Assembly: GCF_001665685.1 (NCBI RefSeq)
Contig: NZ_LZTB01000130.1
Location: 1-64,000 of the forward strand
DNA: 64,000 nucleotides
Direction of reading: 5' to 3'
Source: Mycobacterium sp. 852013-50091_SCH5140682
Lineage (GTDB): Bacteria > Actinomycetota > Actinomycetes > Mycobacteriales > Mycobacteriaceae
Below, in pieces: positions 9,561 to 17,998 of this stretch. Made by a program: the position numbers and the translations under genes. Within the stretch, counting starts at the first letter, position 1, and each line of letters begins with the position of its first letter. The notes beneath the pieces are model-generated. The model was not told the DNA's origin, did no database searches, and was given only the letters and a program-made list of their open reading frames with translations.

Positions 9561-11810
9561 ATGACGAGGCCGGGAACAAGGCTGAACGGGACCGTTCGGC
9601 GGGTGACGGCCGGTCTGTTTGCAGTGGCCGTCGCCGGCCTGTTTGCACCGGTGGCCGCCGCGAGCCCCGAATCTGATGCCGGTGGCGCCATCTCCGCGGC
9701 CTGGGATGCCAGCGGCGGGGACGGCGGACCGCTCGGCGCGCACAACGGTGACGTCTACGCCACCGGCTCTGGGTTCGGGCAGAACTTCGCCTCCGGAAAG
9801 ATCTTCTTCACCCCCGCGACGGGTGCGCACTACGTGACGGGCGCCATCCTGGAGAAATACGAGGCGCTCGGCGGTCCGGCCGAAAGCGATCTCGGCTTCC
9901 CGACCATCGACGAAGGCGCCGGACGCGCGCCCGACAGCCGCAATTCGACATTCAGCGCATCCGACAAACCGGTGATCTTCTGGACCCCGGCGACCGGGGC
10001 GCACGTGGTTCGCGGCGCGATCAACGCGGGATGGGACAAGCTGGGTGGATCCGCCGGGGTGCTGGGCGTCCCATCGGAGGATGAGGCCTACCGCGGCGAC
10101 GTCGTCTCGCAGAAGTTCACCGGCGGCGAGCTGTCCTGGAATCCCAAGACCAAGGAGTTCACCACCGATCCACCTGACCTGGCCGGCCAACTCAGCGGCC
10201 TGACGGTTGCCGACGACCCGACCACCGCCATCAGCGCTGCCCACCGTGCCGCCGGTGGCGATATGGGGCCGCTGGGCGCCAAGGACGGCGATCAGTACCC
10301 GATCGGTGCTGACGGTGTCGGGCAGAAGTACGCGCACGGCGCGATCTTCTACACGCCCGCCACCGGAGCCGCCGCGATCAGCGGCCAGTTGCTGGAGAAG
10401 TACCAGAGTGTCGGCGGCCCCGAGGGCGACCTCGGCTTTCCGACCAGCAGCGAGGCCGACGGCGGGTTCGCGCAGAACAGCCGGACCGTGAGCTTCGCGG
10501 CCTCCGACAAGCCCGTCATCTTCTTGACGCCGGACTACGGCGCGGTGATCGTGCGTGGCGCCATGAACGCGGCATGGCAGAAGCTCGGCGGCGCACACGG
10601 TGACTTGGGCGCGCCGATGTCGGACCAGGCCGAGAACGGCAGCGTGATCACGCAGAAGTTCAGTGGGGGCGCGATCTCCTGGGACCGCTCGGACAACACC
10701 TTTACCACCGAGCCGCCCAAGCTCGCGTCATCGCTGGCCGGCCTCGAGATCCCAGGGCTGGACGCCGGTCAGCCGCACAGCACCCCCCAGGCGTCACCGT
10801 CTGAGCCGAGCAAGCCGTTCGCCTGGCACTGGAACTGGTGGTGGTTGCTCGCGGTGGTCCCGGTCGTGCTGCTGGCCGGGCTGATCGTCGGCGCCGCCCT
10901 GTGGCACCGACGTCGGGGGCGGGCCGACGACGACTTCGACCACGACGCATTCGAGGACGACGACCACTACGGCTCCGACTACGACGATGGCCACTACGAC
11001 GAGGCCCACTACGACGACGCGCACGACGATGACGCGCCGCACGATGACGGCCATTACGACGAGCCCGGATATCAGCAGGGCCGCTACGAGGCTCACGACT
11101 ACGACGAGGCCCGCGCGCCGACGCAGCACGCCGACGATTCGAACCCGTTCGAACCGGCCGCATACGCGGCTGCCGAGGCGGGGACCGCGCGGTTCGCAGG
11201 TGCCTACGAGTCCGCTTCGCCGGCACCGTCCTATACCCCTGCGGCCTCGACGGCTGCCTCGCCGTACGACGATCCGACGGACATCGCGATGCCCGTGAGT
11301 CAGTGGGCTCCCCACGGGGGCGTCGACCCCATCGGCGACGTCGATGACGACGAGCCACCGGAAGAGGCGGTCGAGCTGCTCAGCGGCCACGACGATGACG
11401 AGGACGACCTCGACGAGCAGGACGACACCGACACCGATGCCACCGCCGACGGTGCGCAGGAGTCGCGTGAGCACGCCGCAGCGCCGCTGGATCCCGACTT
11501 CGACACCGACAACGTCGATACCGCGCCGACGCCCATCCCGACGCTGATGCCGCGGACCGATCCTGACGCCGAGACCCACAGTGGGCGGCATGCGGCGATC
11601 GAACTGGACGAGCCGGTGCCCAGCACGACGGCACTGCACCTGCCGCTGGACGATCCACAGCGGGCACCGCAGGGTTACCCGATCAAGGCGGACACCAAGT
11701 CGGGCATGTACTGGTCGCCCGATAGTCGTCAGTACGACGACGCGGTTGCCGAAATCTGGTTCGCCAGCGAAGAGTTCGCCCGGACGAACGGATTCGTCCG
11801 GGCCGACTGA
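9561..11810 (+). CDS. LGFP-repeat membrane protein with acidic tail (Rv2721c-like)
   Basis: A 749-residue protein. An N-terminal signal sequence (cleavage near residue 34) is followed by two sets of LGFP repeats (motifs such as LGAHNGD, LGFPTIDE, LGVPSEDE, LGFPTSSE), cell-wall-associated modules of Corynebacteriales. A transmembrane segment at about 427-449 (WWWLLAVVPVVLLAGLIVG) is followed by HRRRGR, so the C-terminal 300 residues are cytoplasmic. That tail is very rich in Asp, His and Tyr (HYD-type repeats at about 465-530). It ends in a conserved-looking 40-residue module with GMYWSPDS, AEIWFASEE and GFVRAD. ATG 9561 has GGGAGG just upstream. It may link cell wall and cytoplasm, but the role is unknown. 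Confidence 0.88.
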   Translation: MTRPGTRLNGTVRRVTAGLFAVAVAGLFAPVAAASPESDAGGAISAAWDASGGDGGPLGAHNGDVYATGSGFGQNFASGKIFFTPATGAHYVTGAILEKYEALGGPAESDLGFPTIDEGAGRAPDSRNSTFSASDKPVIFWTPATGAHVVRGAINAGWDKLGGSAGVLGVPSEDEAYRGDVVSQKFTGGELSWNPKTKEFTTDPPDLAGQLSGLTVADDPTTAISAAHRAAGGDMGPLGAKDGDQYPIGADGVGQKYAHGAIFYTPATGAAAISGQLLEKYQSVGGPEGDLGFPTSSEADGGFAQNSRTVSFAASDKPVIFLTPDYGAVIVRGAMNAAWQKLGGAHGDLGAPMSDQAENGSVITQKFSGGAISWDRSDNTFTTEPPKLASSLAGLEIPGLDAGQPHSTPQASPSEPSKPFAWHWNWWWLLAVVPVVLLAGLIVGAALWHRRRGRADDDFDHDAFEDDDHYGSDYDDGHYDEAHYDDAHDDDAPHDDGHYDEPGYQQGRYEAHDYDEARAPTQHADDSNPFEPAAYAAAEAGTARFAGAYESASPAPSYTPAASTAASPYDDPTDIAMPVSQWAPHGGVDPIGDVDDDEPPEEAVELLSGHDDDEDDLDEQDDTDTDATADGAQESREHAAAPLDPDFDTDNVDTAPTPIPTLMPRTDPDAETHSGRHAAIELDEPVPSTTALHLPLDDPQRAPQGYPIKADTKSGMYWSPDSRQYDDAVAEIWFASEEFARTNGFVRAD

Positions 11811-11829
11811 GAAGCGCCTCGGCCGCGCT

Positions 11830-12600
11830 CTAGATCTTGCGGATGACGGTGACGACCTTGCCGAGCACGGCGGCGTCGTTGCCCGGGATCGGGTCGTAGG
11901 CGGGATTGTGCGGCATGAGCCACACCTGGCCGCGGGTCCGCTTGAACGTCTTGACCGTCGCTTCGCCATCGATCATCGCGGCCACGATGTCGCCGTTGTC
12001 GGCGACGTTCTGCTGCCGCACGACCACCCAGTCGCCGTCGCAGATCGCGGCATCGACCATGGAGTCGCCGACCACCTTGAGCAAGAACAGCGAACCTTCG
12101 CCCACGAGTTCCCTGGGCAGCGGGAAGACGTCCTCGACCGCTTGCTCGGCCAGGATCGGGCCGCCCGCGGCGATACGACCGAGCACGGGGACGAAAGTGG
12201 GCTCGGGCAGCGCATCGGAGCCGGCCACGTCGGTGCTCACCAGCGGCGTCACCACAGGATCGTCGGCCGCCCGGACGTCCACCGCCCGCGGCCGGTTGGG
12301 GTCACGGCGTAGGTAGCCCTTGCGCTCGAGCGTGCGCAATTGATGTGCGACCGAGGATGTCGAGGTCAAGCCGACCGCGTCGCCGATCTCGCGGATGCTC
12401 GGGGGATAGCCGCGACTGGTGACCGATGCCCGGATCACCTCGAGGATGGTCCGCTGCCGTTCGGTGAGGCTGCTGTCTGGACTGCGGAGCCGGCCGGCGC
12501 CGGTGCCGTCGGGGTCAGCCGAGCTGTCGCCGCGCACGTGAGGAGCAGATTTGTCGCCGCGCACGTGAGGAGCAGGATGGTCGGTGCTCTCGTCGCTCAT
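11830..12600 (-). CDS. lexA: SOS repressor LexA
   Basis: Transcriptional repressor of the SOS regulon that self-cleaves when RecA is activated. The 256-residue product has a winged-helix DNA-binding domain ([12 protein letters not shown] through [10 protein letters not shown]), a linker, the cleavage site Ala-Gly in RIAAGG, the catalytic Ser in VGDSMVD and Lys in TVKTFKR. The start at ATG 12600 (MSDESTDH) is preferred over an upstream in-frame ATG at 12636. The N-terminal extension before the HTH contains a 9-residue tandem duplication (APHVRGD twice). It is divergent from chiZ, with LexA boxes between them. Confidence 0.97.
   Translation of the reverse strand: MSDESTDHPAPHVRGDKSAPHVRGDSSADPDGTGAGRLRSPDSSLTERQRTILEVIRASVTSRGYPPSIREIGDAVGLTSTSSVAHQLRTLERKGYLRRDPNRPRAVDVRAADDPVVTPLVSTDVAGSDALPEPTFVPVLGRIAAGGPILAEQAVEDVFPLPRELVGEGSLFLLKVVGDSMVDAAICDGDWVVVRQQNVADNGDIVAAMIDGEATVKTFKRTRGQVWLMPHNPAYDPIPGNDAAVLGKVVTVIRKI
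12525..12575. repeat. Tandem 24-bp repeat (27-bp period) inside lexA
   Basis: A 24-nt stretch containing CGCGCACGTGAGGAGCAG occurs at 12525-12548 and again, identical, at 12552-12575. The period of 27 nt keeps frame and duplicates nine residues of the disordered N-terminal extension of LexA. Confidence 0.9.
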
Positions 12601-12632
12601 GGCGCCGAATCTAGTCGCTGAACGCCCATTGA

Positions 12633-12648
12633 TCAAACATGTGTTCGA
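12633..12648. promoter_or_regulatory. LexA (SOS) box, lexA-proximal
   Basis: TCAAACATGTGTTCGA differs at one position from the mycobacterial LexA consensus TCGAAC-N4-GTTCGA. It lies 33 nt upstream of the lexA start, suited to autorepression. Confidence 0.75.
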
Positions 12649-12749
12649 GGTGTGTCGGGTCTGGCTGCGCCGCGGCCGGGGTCGAGATCTCGGGGGCGGT
12701 TCGCGTCGACCGAACTTGTCGGTACCCCGGTCTATCGTTTGGCAACAGT

Positions 12750-12765
12750 TCGATCACACGTTCTA
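12750..12765. promoter_or_regulatory. Degenerate LexA box, middle
   Basis: TCGATCACACGTTCTA matches the LexA consensus TCGAAC-N4-GTTCGA except at two positions. It sits 4 nt from the next box, so cooperative binding is possible. Confidence 0.5.
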
Positions 12766-12769
12766 TCGT

Positions 12770-12785
12770 TCGAACACCTGATCGA
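12770..12785. promoter_or_regulatory. LexA (SOS) box, chiZ-proximal
   Basis: TCGAACACCTGATCGA differs from TCGAAC-N4-GTTCGA at one position and lies 48 nt upstream of the chiZ ATG. It agrees with the known DNA-damage induction of Rv2719c in M. tuberculosis. Confidence 0.75.
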
Positions 12786-12833
12786 TTATATTCGAACACA
12801 GAAGCGAATCGCCCGGACCCGAAAGGCAGTCAG

Positions 12834-13316
12834 ATGGCCATCCTCCACATCCCCGCCGAGAGCCGCGCAGCTGTGTTGGCGAGCCGGCCTGCTCCGCTGC
12901 CTCAGCGTGACGCCCGCCCTGTGCGTCGGCCTCGCTCGGTGTATCGGCCTGCGCCGATGCGTCCGGCGGGGGCCCCACTGCGGTACCGCGGCACGGGCGT
13001 GCTCATGTCGCGGGCATCGCACCGCCGCAAGCCGATCACGCCGGTTACCACAGTCCTGTTGGCGCTGGTCGCCGCGGGGATCACGGTGTGGCTGGGCCTG
13101 GTGGCGCAGTTGGGTGGTGTGGTCGGGACCGCGGCGCCGACACCCGACGAGTTGGCCGTCGTGCAGGTACGCAGCGGCGAATCGCTGCAGCAGGTGGCCC
13201 GGCGGGTGGCTCCCGACGCCCCGGTCGCCGAGGTTGTGCAGCAGATCCGCGACCTGAACCAGCTCAAGTCGGTCGCTGTGGATGCGGGCCAGACGCTGAT
13301 CGCACCGGTCGGCTGA
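12834..13316 (+). CDS. chiZ: LysM-domain cell-division inhibitor ChiZ (Rv2719c-like)
   Basis: A 160-residue bitopic membrane protein: a basic, Pro/Arg-rich N-terminal cytoplasmic region of about 60 residues, one transmembrane helix ([21 protein letters not shown]), and an extracytoplasmic LysM-like domain ([16 protein letters not shown] through [18 protein letters not shown]). In M. tuberculosis the homologue is SOS-induced, affects FtsZ-ring assembly and was reported as a cell-wall hydrolase. ATG 12834 follows GAAAGG. Divergence from lexA and the intervening LexA boxes match that regulation. Confidence 0.88.
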   Translation: MAILHIPAESRAAVLASRPAPLPQRDARPVRRPRSVYRPAPMRPAGAPLRYRGTGVLMSRASHRRKPITPVTTVLLALVAAGITVWLGLVAQLGGVVGTAAPTPDELAVVQVRSGESLQQVARRVAPDAPVAEVVQQIRDLNQLKSVAVDAGQTLIAPVG

Positions 13317-13476
13317 CCGTGCCATGAGCGGCGAAACGGCTTGGTGTGCAACGGCACCCGCCGAATGTCCGGCGACCTACGTGCCATTGGACCCGGCGTG
13401 GACCGTACCGCCGGCGGCGCAGGTAGGCTCAAGGGCGCTCGAACTTGTGGTCTGGCGGAATGACGAAGGAGCGGTG

Positions 13477-13929
13477 ATGCACTGTCCCTTCTGCCGCCAT
13501 CCCGATTCCAGGGTGGTCGATTCGCGAGAGACCGACGAGGGGCAGGCCATCCGGCGCCGGCGCTCGTGCCCCGAATGCGGCCGCCGATTCACTACGGTCG
13601 AGACCGCCGTGCTGGCTGTCGTCAAACGGAGTGGCGTCACGGAGCCGTTCAGTCGGGAGAAGGTCGTCCGCGGCGTGCGGCGCGCCTGTCAGGGCCGGCA
13701 GGTCGACGACGATGCGCTGAACCTGCTGGCACAGAAGGTCGAGGATGCAGTGCGCGGCCTGGGCACACCGGAGATCCCCAGTCATGAGGTGGGCCTGGCG
13801 ATCCTCGGGCCGCTGCGCGAGCTCGACGAGGTCGCCTACCTGCGGTTCGCTTCGGTGTACCGGTCGTTCACGTCGGCCGACGACTTCGAGCGGGAGATCG
13901 AGGCGCTGCGTGCGCACCGGTCGGGCTGA
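13477..13929 (+). CDS. nrdR: Ribonucleotide reductase repressor NrdR
   Basis: ATP/dATP-sensing repressor of ribonucleotide reductase operons. The 150-residue product has the invariant start MHCPFC, a zinc ribbon with Cys3, Cys6, Cys31 and Cys34, and an ATP-cone domain ([20 protein letters not shown] onward). ATG 13477 has AAGGAG (13466-13471) upstream, so the longer in-frame extension back to 13324 is rejected. It lies downstream of chiZ on the same strand; the 160-nt gap shows nothing definite. Confidence 0.97.
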   Translation: MHCPFCRHPDSRVVDSRETDEGQAIRRRRSCPECGRRFTTVETAVLAVVKRSGVTEPFSREKVVRGVRRACQGRQVDDDALNLLAQKVEDAVRGLGTPEIPSHEVGLAILGPLRELDEVAYLRFASVYRSFTSADDFEREIEALRAHRSG

Positions 13930-13935
13930 CCGCCC

Positions 13936-14622
13936 CTAGTCCAACTGGGTGCTGCCGTCGTTGGCGACGCGGCCCGCCACCCGAACCCAGCCCTCCGGGC
14001 TCCAGCGCGTCTGAATCACCGACCCCTTGCCCTGGATGATGGTCAGGTCGCGGCTGAGATAGTCGGTCATCCGCACGGCCGCGGCGCCGGTCGCCTCGTC
14101 CTCGGGGATGCCCAGGTGCGGCGCGAACATCCGTGACCGCAGGATGCCCTGATCCTCGTCGATCCACGTCCACAGGTAGGTCTCGACGTCGTCGGAGAAG
14201 TCGTCCGGTTGGGCGGCCATCAGTTCCTCGGTCGACGACAGATCGTGGATGACGAACTCCGGAGCCCATTCGGAGCGGGCGCTCACCGCAGCCACGTCGC
14301 CGTCGTACTCGACCTGAACAATGCCTGCCGGCACGTGCAGGGTCTTGACCGGCTTGCCGGTGTCGCGCAACCACCACGATGCGCCCACGGTCGGGTGACC
14401 GGCGAATGCCAGCTCGGATGCCGGCGTGTAGATCCGGGCCTGCGCCGACGTGCCGCCTGGCGGTGGTACATCGATGAAAATGGTTTCGCTGTAACCCAAT
14501 TCGGTGGCGATGCGCTGCCGGTCGGCCGGGTCCACGGTGCTGTTGTCGACCACACCCAGCGGGTTGCCGAACTTGCCGTCGGAATCGGTGAACACACGCA
14601 AGACGGTGACGTCAATAGCCAT
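13936..14622 (-). CDS. PhzF-family isomerase/epimerase (Rv2716-like)
   Basis: A 228-residue protein of the PhzF fold, two related barrel-like halves as in diaminopimelate epimerase. It shows FGNPLGVV, the catalytic Glu46 in YSETIF, GHPTVGA and DEATGAAAV. PhzF proper isomerises a phenazine intermediate; most bacterial relatives, including the mycobacterial one, have no proven substrate. It is slightly shorter than PhzF (about 278 residues). It converges on nrdR with 6 nt between stops. It is the last backbone gene before the injection-system locus; a Rv2717c homologue, expected here by M. tuberculosis order, is absent. Confidence 0.85.
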   Translation of the reverse strand: MAIDVTVLRVFTDSDGKFGNPLGVVDNSTVDPADRQRIATELGYSETIFIDVPPPGGTSAQARIYTPASELAFAGHPTVGASWWLRDTGKPVKTLHVPAGIVQVEYDGDVAAVSARSEWAPEFVIHDLSSTEELMAAQPDDFSDDVETYLWTWIDEDQGILRSRMFAPHLGIPEDEATGAAAVRMTDYLSRDLTIIQGKGSVIQTRWSPEGWVRVAGRVANDGSTQLD

Positions 14623-15046
14623 AAACCGATGCTACGGGGCGATCCACACGCCGGCGGCTGCCCGATCTGGCGGGGCCACGATCTACTGGAGCCTCACGCG
14701 TTCAGCGGAATCGGACCCACGCGGCCCGATCCGGATGCCGGGCGATCTCGTCGCTATGATTACCGGTCCGGCGCATCCTGACGAAGTTTGCTGTCGGAAT
14801 TGCCAGCGACCGCGTCGCGGCTCTATGACGGCGTGCACCACGGGGACACCCTGAATTCGTGCCGATCGGGCAACCGGCGGTGATTGCGCCAGACGGTGAT
14901 ATCAATCGAAAGTCGGTGGGTAAGACAGCACATCGAGGAATTGCGGCCGCCGCGGCTCCGGCGAAATTCGAGTATTGCACTACTCGCTCAATGTGCTGTC
15001 AATTACTCGATAATCACCTCAACTGGCTGCGACGCGAGGGGGATTG
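14623..15046. promoter_or_regulatory. Intergenic boundary and putative promoter of the injection-system regulator
   Basis: This 424-nt stretch has no supportable gene. Its last 150 nt are clearly more AT-rich than the surroundings. CGAGTA (14969-14974) and TACTCG (14981-14986) form a perfect inverted repeat around TTGCAC, and TACTCG recurs at 15004-15009, overlapping a -10-like GATAAT at 15009-15014. GAGGGGGA at 15036-15043 is the ribosome-binding site of the next gene. I saw no integrase, tRNA or clear attachment repeat at this edge of the inserted locus. Confidence 0.4.
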
Positions 15047-15697
15047 ATGCTCGAACACCATCATTCTCATCACCCAGTCGATCGCTTGCATGTAGTCATC
15101 GTTTCCGACATCAGGCTGTATCGAGAGGGGCTGGCGCGCGTGCTGGCGCTGCTGCCGGACATCGAGTCGGTCGTCACGTGCGAGTCTGCGGCCGAATGCG
15201 TCGGCCTGATCGACCGCGTCGAATCCGACATCATCCTGCTGGACATGTCGGCGCTGGGCAGCGCGTCGTCGGCCCGGCTGTTCTGTCGGGAATGTCCGTC
15301 CGTGAAGGTCGTGGCCCTTGCCGTGCCCGAGACCGAGCACCATGTGCTGGCGTGCGTGGAGGCCGGCGTCATGGGCTATGTCGCGCGGGAGGGATCGATC
15401 GACGATCTGGTCTGCGCCATTCGGCACGCCGCGCGAGGCGAAGCGCTGTGTTCGCCCTCGATCACGGGGGGATTGATGCGTCGGGTGGCCATGCTCGCCC
15501 ACGACAACAGCGTCACCAATCGGCTGACGCCCCGTGAACTCGAGATCGCCGAACACATCGCGCTCGGGACCACCAATCGCGGTATCGCGAGCAGTCTGGG
15601 AATTGAACTCTGCACGGTGAAAAACCATGTCCACAATATTCTCGACAAACTCGGAATCGAGCGTCGTGCCGATGTCGCGGCGTGCATAGGGCGGTAG
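15047..15697 (+). CDS. LuxR/NarL-type regulator with atypical receiver domain
   Basis: A 216-residue two-domain regulator. The N-terminal receiver-like domain has the phosphoacceptor-like Asp in DIILLDMSALG, but the acidic pair is reduced to VSD, the conserved Thr/Ser after β4 is Ala (VVALAV) and the conserved Lys after β5 is Arg (GYVAR). Conventional phosphorylation is therefore doubtful. The C-terminal LuxR HTH is intact (LTPRELEIAEHIALG, TVKNHVHNILDKLGI). It lies directly upstream of the injection-system operon with no histidine kinase gene nearby, so it is the obvious candidate regulator. ATG 15047 follows GAGGGGGA; the adjacent TTG at 15044 is less likely. The His-rich start (EHHHSHH) is unusual. 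Confidence 0.88.
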   Translation: MLEHHHSHHPVDRLHVVIVSDIRLYREGLARVLALLPDIESVVTCESAAECVGLIDRVESDIILLDMSALGSASSARLFCRECPSVKVVALAVPETEHHVLACVEAGVMGYVAREGSIDDLVCAIRHAARGEALCSPSITGGLMRRVAMLAHDNSVTNRLTPRELEIAEHIALGTTNRGIASSLGIELCTVKNHVHNILDKLGIERRADVAACIGR

Positions 15698-15817
15698 GCC
15701 TGGCACACCCGTATTTCCGCCTCGGCCGTCAATTCTGTATTGCGCACTCGCGGTGGAGAACCGACCCCGCCCCATGCCCGAGCCGGCAGGCGCCGTGCCT
15801 GGCTGATCGATCGTCGA

Positions 15818-15900
15818 GGATCCGGTTTCGCCGAGGATCCGAACCGGGGTCCACGTGGATCCGGATCTCGGGATCCGGATCGATTCACAACCTGGGATCT
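15818..15900. repeat. GGATCC / ATCCGGAT repeat cluster upstream of the operon
   Basis: GGATCC occurs four times in 59 bp (15818, 15835, 15857, 15871), with GGATCT variants at 15863 and 15895. The 11-bp GGATCCGGATC is directly repeated at 15857-15867 and 15871-15881, and each copy contains the palindrome ATCCGGAT. It sits in the 240-nt gap between the regulator and the receiver-like gene. It may be an operator array or a leader structure. Confidence 0.55.
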
Positions 15901-15937
15901 ATTGCACCAGAAGGCATTTAGCGGCGTACTTAGGTGA

Positions 15938-16366
15938 ATGGTTGCTGACCTCGCTGGGACGGACATGGCCGACAATGACATCCACCACGACGCGATGGAC
16001 GTCGCGCTCGTGTGCTGCTCCGGGATCCTTGGTGACGTCATTCGCCGCAATCTGGCCGCCGTACCCGACGTGGCAGTTGTCGCGGACGTGCCGTTCGACG
16101 GGGTCACGGAACTTGCCGAAGCCCTGTGCCGCAGTGACCCAGACGTCGTGGTCTGGGTGCTCGACGACGAGCGCGCCATCGCCGAGCACGCCGAGTTGTT
16201 CCATACCGGGCGCGGGCGATCCGTGATCGCTGTGCTCGACGACGGTCGCAGTACAGCGTGCTGGCAGCTGCGCCCACACCGGACCGTCCTCGATCCACCT
16301 TCCATCGACAACATCGTCGCGGCGCTGCGTGACGCGGCTGCGCCGCTGATGCCCGATCAACCCTGA
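15938..16366 (+). CDS. Stand-alone receiver-like protein
   Basis: A 142-residue single-domain protein with a CheY-like α/β pattern (VALVCCSGILGDVIRRNLAA, DPDVVVWVLDD, SVIAVLDDG) but no clear phosphoacceptor/Lys constellation. It resembles the receiver half of the neighbouring LuxR regulator in layout, without an output domain. It ends 26 nt before the sheath gene, so it may be co-transcribed with it. Start ATG 15938 has only a weak AGGTG upstream; ATG 15965 is an alternative. It could be a partner or antagonist of the upstream regulator; that role is inferred from position only. Confidence 0.6.
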   Translation: MVADLAGTDMADNDIHHDAMDVALVCCSGILGDVIRRNLAAVPDVAVVADVPFDGVTELAEALCRSDPDVVVWVLDDERAIAEHAELFHTGRGRSVIAVLDDGRSTACWQLRPHRTVLDPPSIDNIVAALRDAAAPLMPDQP

Positions 16367-16392
16367 ACCGCCGGGCGAAAGGAGATCCAGCC

Positions 16393-17979
16393 ATGCCCAC
16401 ATCACCGACCTATCCGGGCGTATACATCGAGGAACTGCCGAGCGCGGTGCGCACCATCATCGGTGTCCCCACATCGATCGCGGCATTCGTCGGCTGGGCG
16501 CCGCGCGGGCCCGACGGAGCCGAGGCGATCACGAGTTGGGATGACTACCAGCGGATCTATGGCGGCCTGCACGTGAGCAGCCCGATGAGCCAGGCGGTCT
16601 ACCAGTTCTACCAAAACCGCGGCAGCGAAGCGGTGATCGTGCGGCTGGCGGGAAAGAAGGGCGGCACCGCGGCGGCGGCCACCATCCAGCTCGGTCCTGA
16701 CGGCACCGCTCCCAAACTGCAGGCCGTCAGCGTCGGGAGCTGGGGCAACAATCTGCGGGCTCGGGTCGACTACACCACCAAGGATCCGGCCGACACCACG
16801 CTCTACAACCTGACAGTGCGCGACACCGGAACCGGTGCGCAGGAGACCTACCTCAACGTCAGTACGGTTGCCACCGACGCGCGCACCCTCGACAACGTCC
16901 TCGCGGGCTCGGAGCTGGTGAAGGCGGTCGCTAACCAGGCGACGCGCCCGAAGGACGACGCCGTCGTGCCGGTGGGGCAGGACCCGTTCGCCGACGGGCA
17001 CGGCCAGGACCAGGAGCCCGGGCACCCCCGGTGGTACACGCAGGCCGACGCCAACAGCGGTAAGGACGACCCCGCCGTGGGCCCGGACGACTACATCGGC
17101 GGCGCCGGCGATAGCTTTTCGCTCAACAAGCAGGGCATCTATGCGCTGCTCACCACCGACATCTTCAACATGCTGTGCCTGCCCGGCCGGGCCGACGACA
17201 ACGGTGTGCTCTCCGCGGCGCTGCAGCTGTGCGGCGATCGACGCGCGATGCTGATCGTCGACCCGCCCAGTGCCTGGGGGTCGGTGAATGCGGCGGTCAC
17301 CACCGCGCACTCGCTCACCGGCGACAGCGCCAAGAATGCCGCGGTGTACTTCCCTAACATCAAGTTCTCCAATCCGTTGAAAGAGGGTGCGGTCGAAGCG
17401 TTTCCGCCGTGTGGGGCGGTGGCAGGCGTGTGGGCCCGTACCGATGTGCAACGGGGTGTGTGGAAGGCACCGGCCGGCACCGACGCGTCGCTCAACGGCG
17501 CCGACAGTCTCGACGTGAAGATGACCGACGGCGACAACGGCCGGCTCAACCCGCTCGGCATCAACTGCCTGCGCACCTTCCCGGTGGTGGGCCACGTGTC
17601 GTGGGGCGCCCGTACGATGCGCGGCGCCGACCGGCTCGCCGACCAGTGGAAGTACGTCCCGGTGCGCCGGCTGGCATTGTTCATCGAGGAGAGCCTGTAC
17701 CGGGGCACGCAGTGGGTGGTGTTCGAGCCCAACGACGAACCGCTGTGGTCGTCGATCCGGCTGAACGTCGGTGCCTTCATGAACACCCTGTTCCGCCAGG
17801 GAGCATTCCAGGGGCAAACACCGCAAGAGGCCTACCTGGTCAAGTGCGACAGCACCAATAACCCGCAGAACAGCATCGACCGCGGCATCGTCAACATCCT
17901 GGTCGGCTTCGCACCGCTCAAGCCCGCCGAGTTCGTGATCATCCAGATCCAGCAGCTCGCCGGCCAGATTCAGGTCTAG
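16393..17979 (+). CDS. Contractile tail sheath protein
   Basis: A 528-residue sheath subunit. The N-terminus PTYPGVYIEELPSAVRTI and the following GVPTSIAAFVGWAPRGP are hallmarks of the Myoviridae/eCIS sheath family. The C-terminal domain (WKYVPVRRLALFIEESLYRG, FEPNDEPLWSSIRLNVGAFM, and the terminal AEFVIIQIQQLAGQIQV) forms the strand-exchange handshake in known sheaths. It would polymerise around the tube and drive contraction. Only one sheath gene is present, whereas AFP and PVC have three paralogues. ATG 16393 has a good GAAAGGAG upstream. Residues of about 190-240 form an acidic surface insertion. Confidence 0.95.
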   Translation: MPTSPTYPGVYIEELPSAVRTIIGVPTSIAAFVGWAPRGPDGAEAITSWDDYQRIYGGLHVSSPMSQAVYQFYQNRGSEAVIVRLAGKKGGTAAAATIQLGPDGTAPKLQAVSVGSWGNNLRARVDYTTKDPADTTLYNLTVRDTGTGAQETYLNVSTVATDARTLDNVLAGSELVKAVANQATRPKDDAVVPVGQDPFADGHGQDQEPGHPRWYTQADANSGKDDPAVGPDDYIGGAGDSFSLNKQGIYALLTTDIFNMLCLPGRADDNGVLSAALQLCGDRRAMLIVDPPSAWGSVNAAVTTAHSLTGDSAKNAAVYFPNIKFSNPLKEGAVEAFPPCGAVAGVWARTDVQRGVWKAPAGTDASLNGADSLDVKMTDGDNGRLNPLGINCLRTFPVVGHVSWGARTMRGADRLADQWKYVPVRRLALFIEESLYRGTQWVVFEPNDEPLWSSIRLNVGAFMNTLFRQGAFQGQTPQEAYLVKCDSTNNPQNSIDRGIVNILVGFAPLKPAEFVIIQIQQLAGQIQV

Positions 17980-17998
17980 GTACGAGAAAGGCACGGCT

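Noticed and set aside
12639-12833. Upstream extension of the ChiZ frame
   Set aside because: It would run through the LexA boxes and promoter; ATG 12834 has a ribosome-binding site and the conserved start.
14640-15040. Several 60-190-codon open frames between the PhzF gene and the LuxR regulator
   Set aside because: They overlap each other in different phases, have Arg-rich shadow-like sequences and lack ribosome-binding sites; the region looks like promoter.
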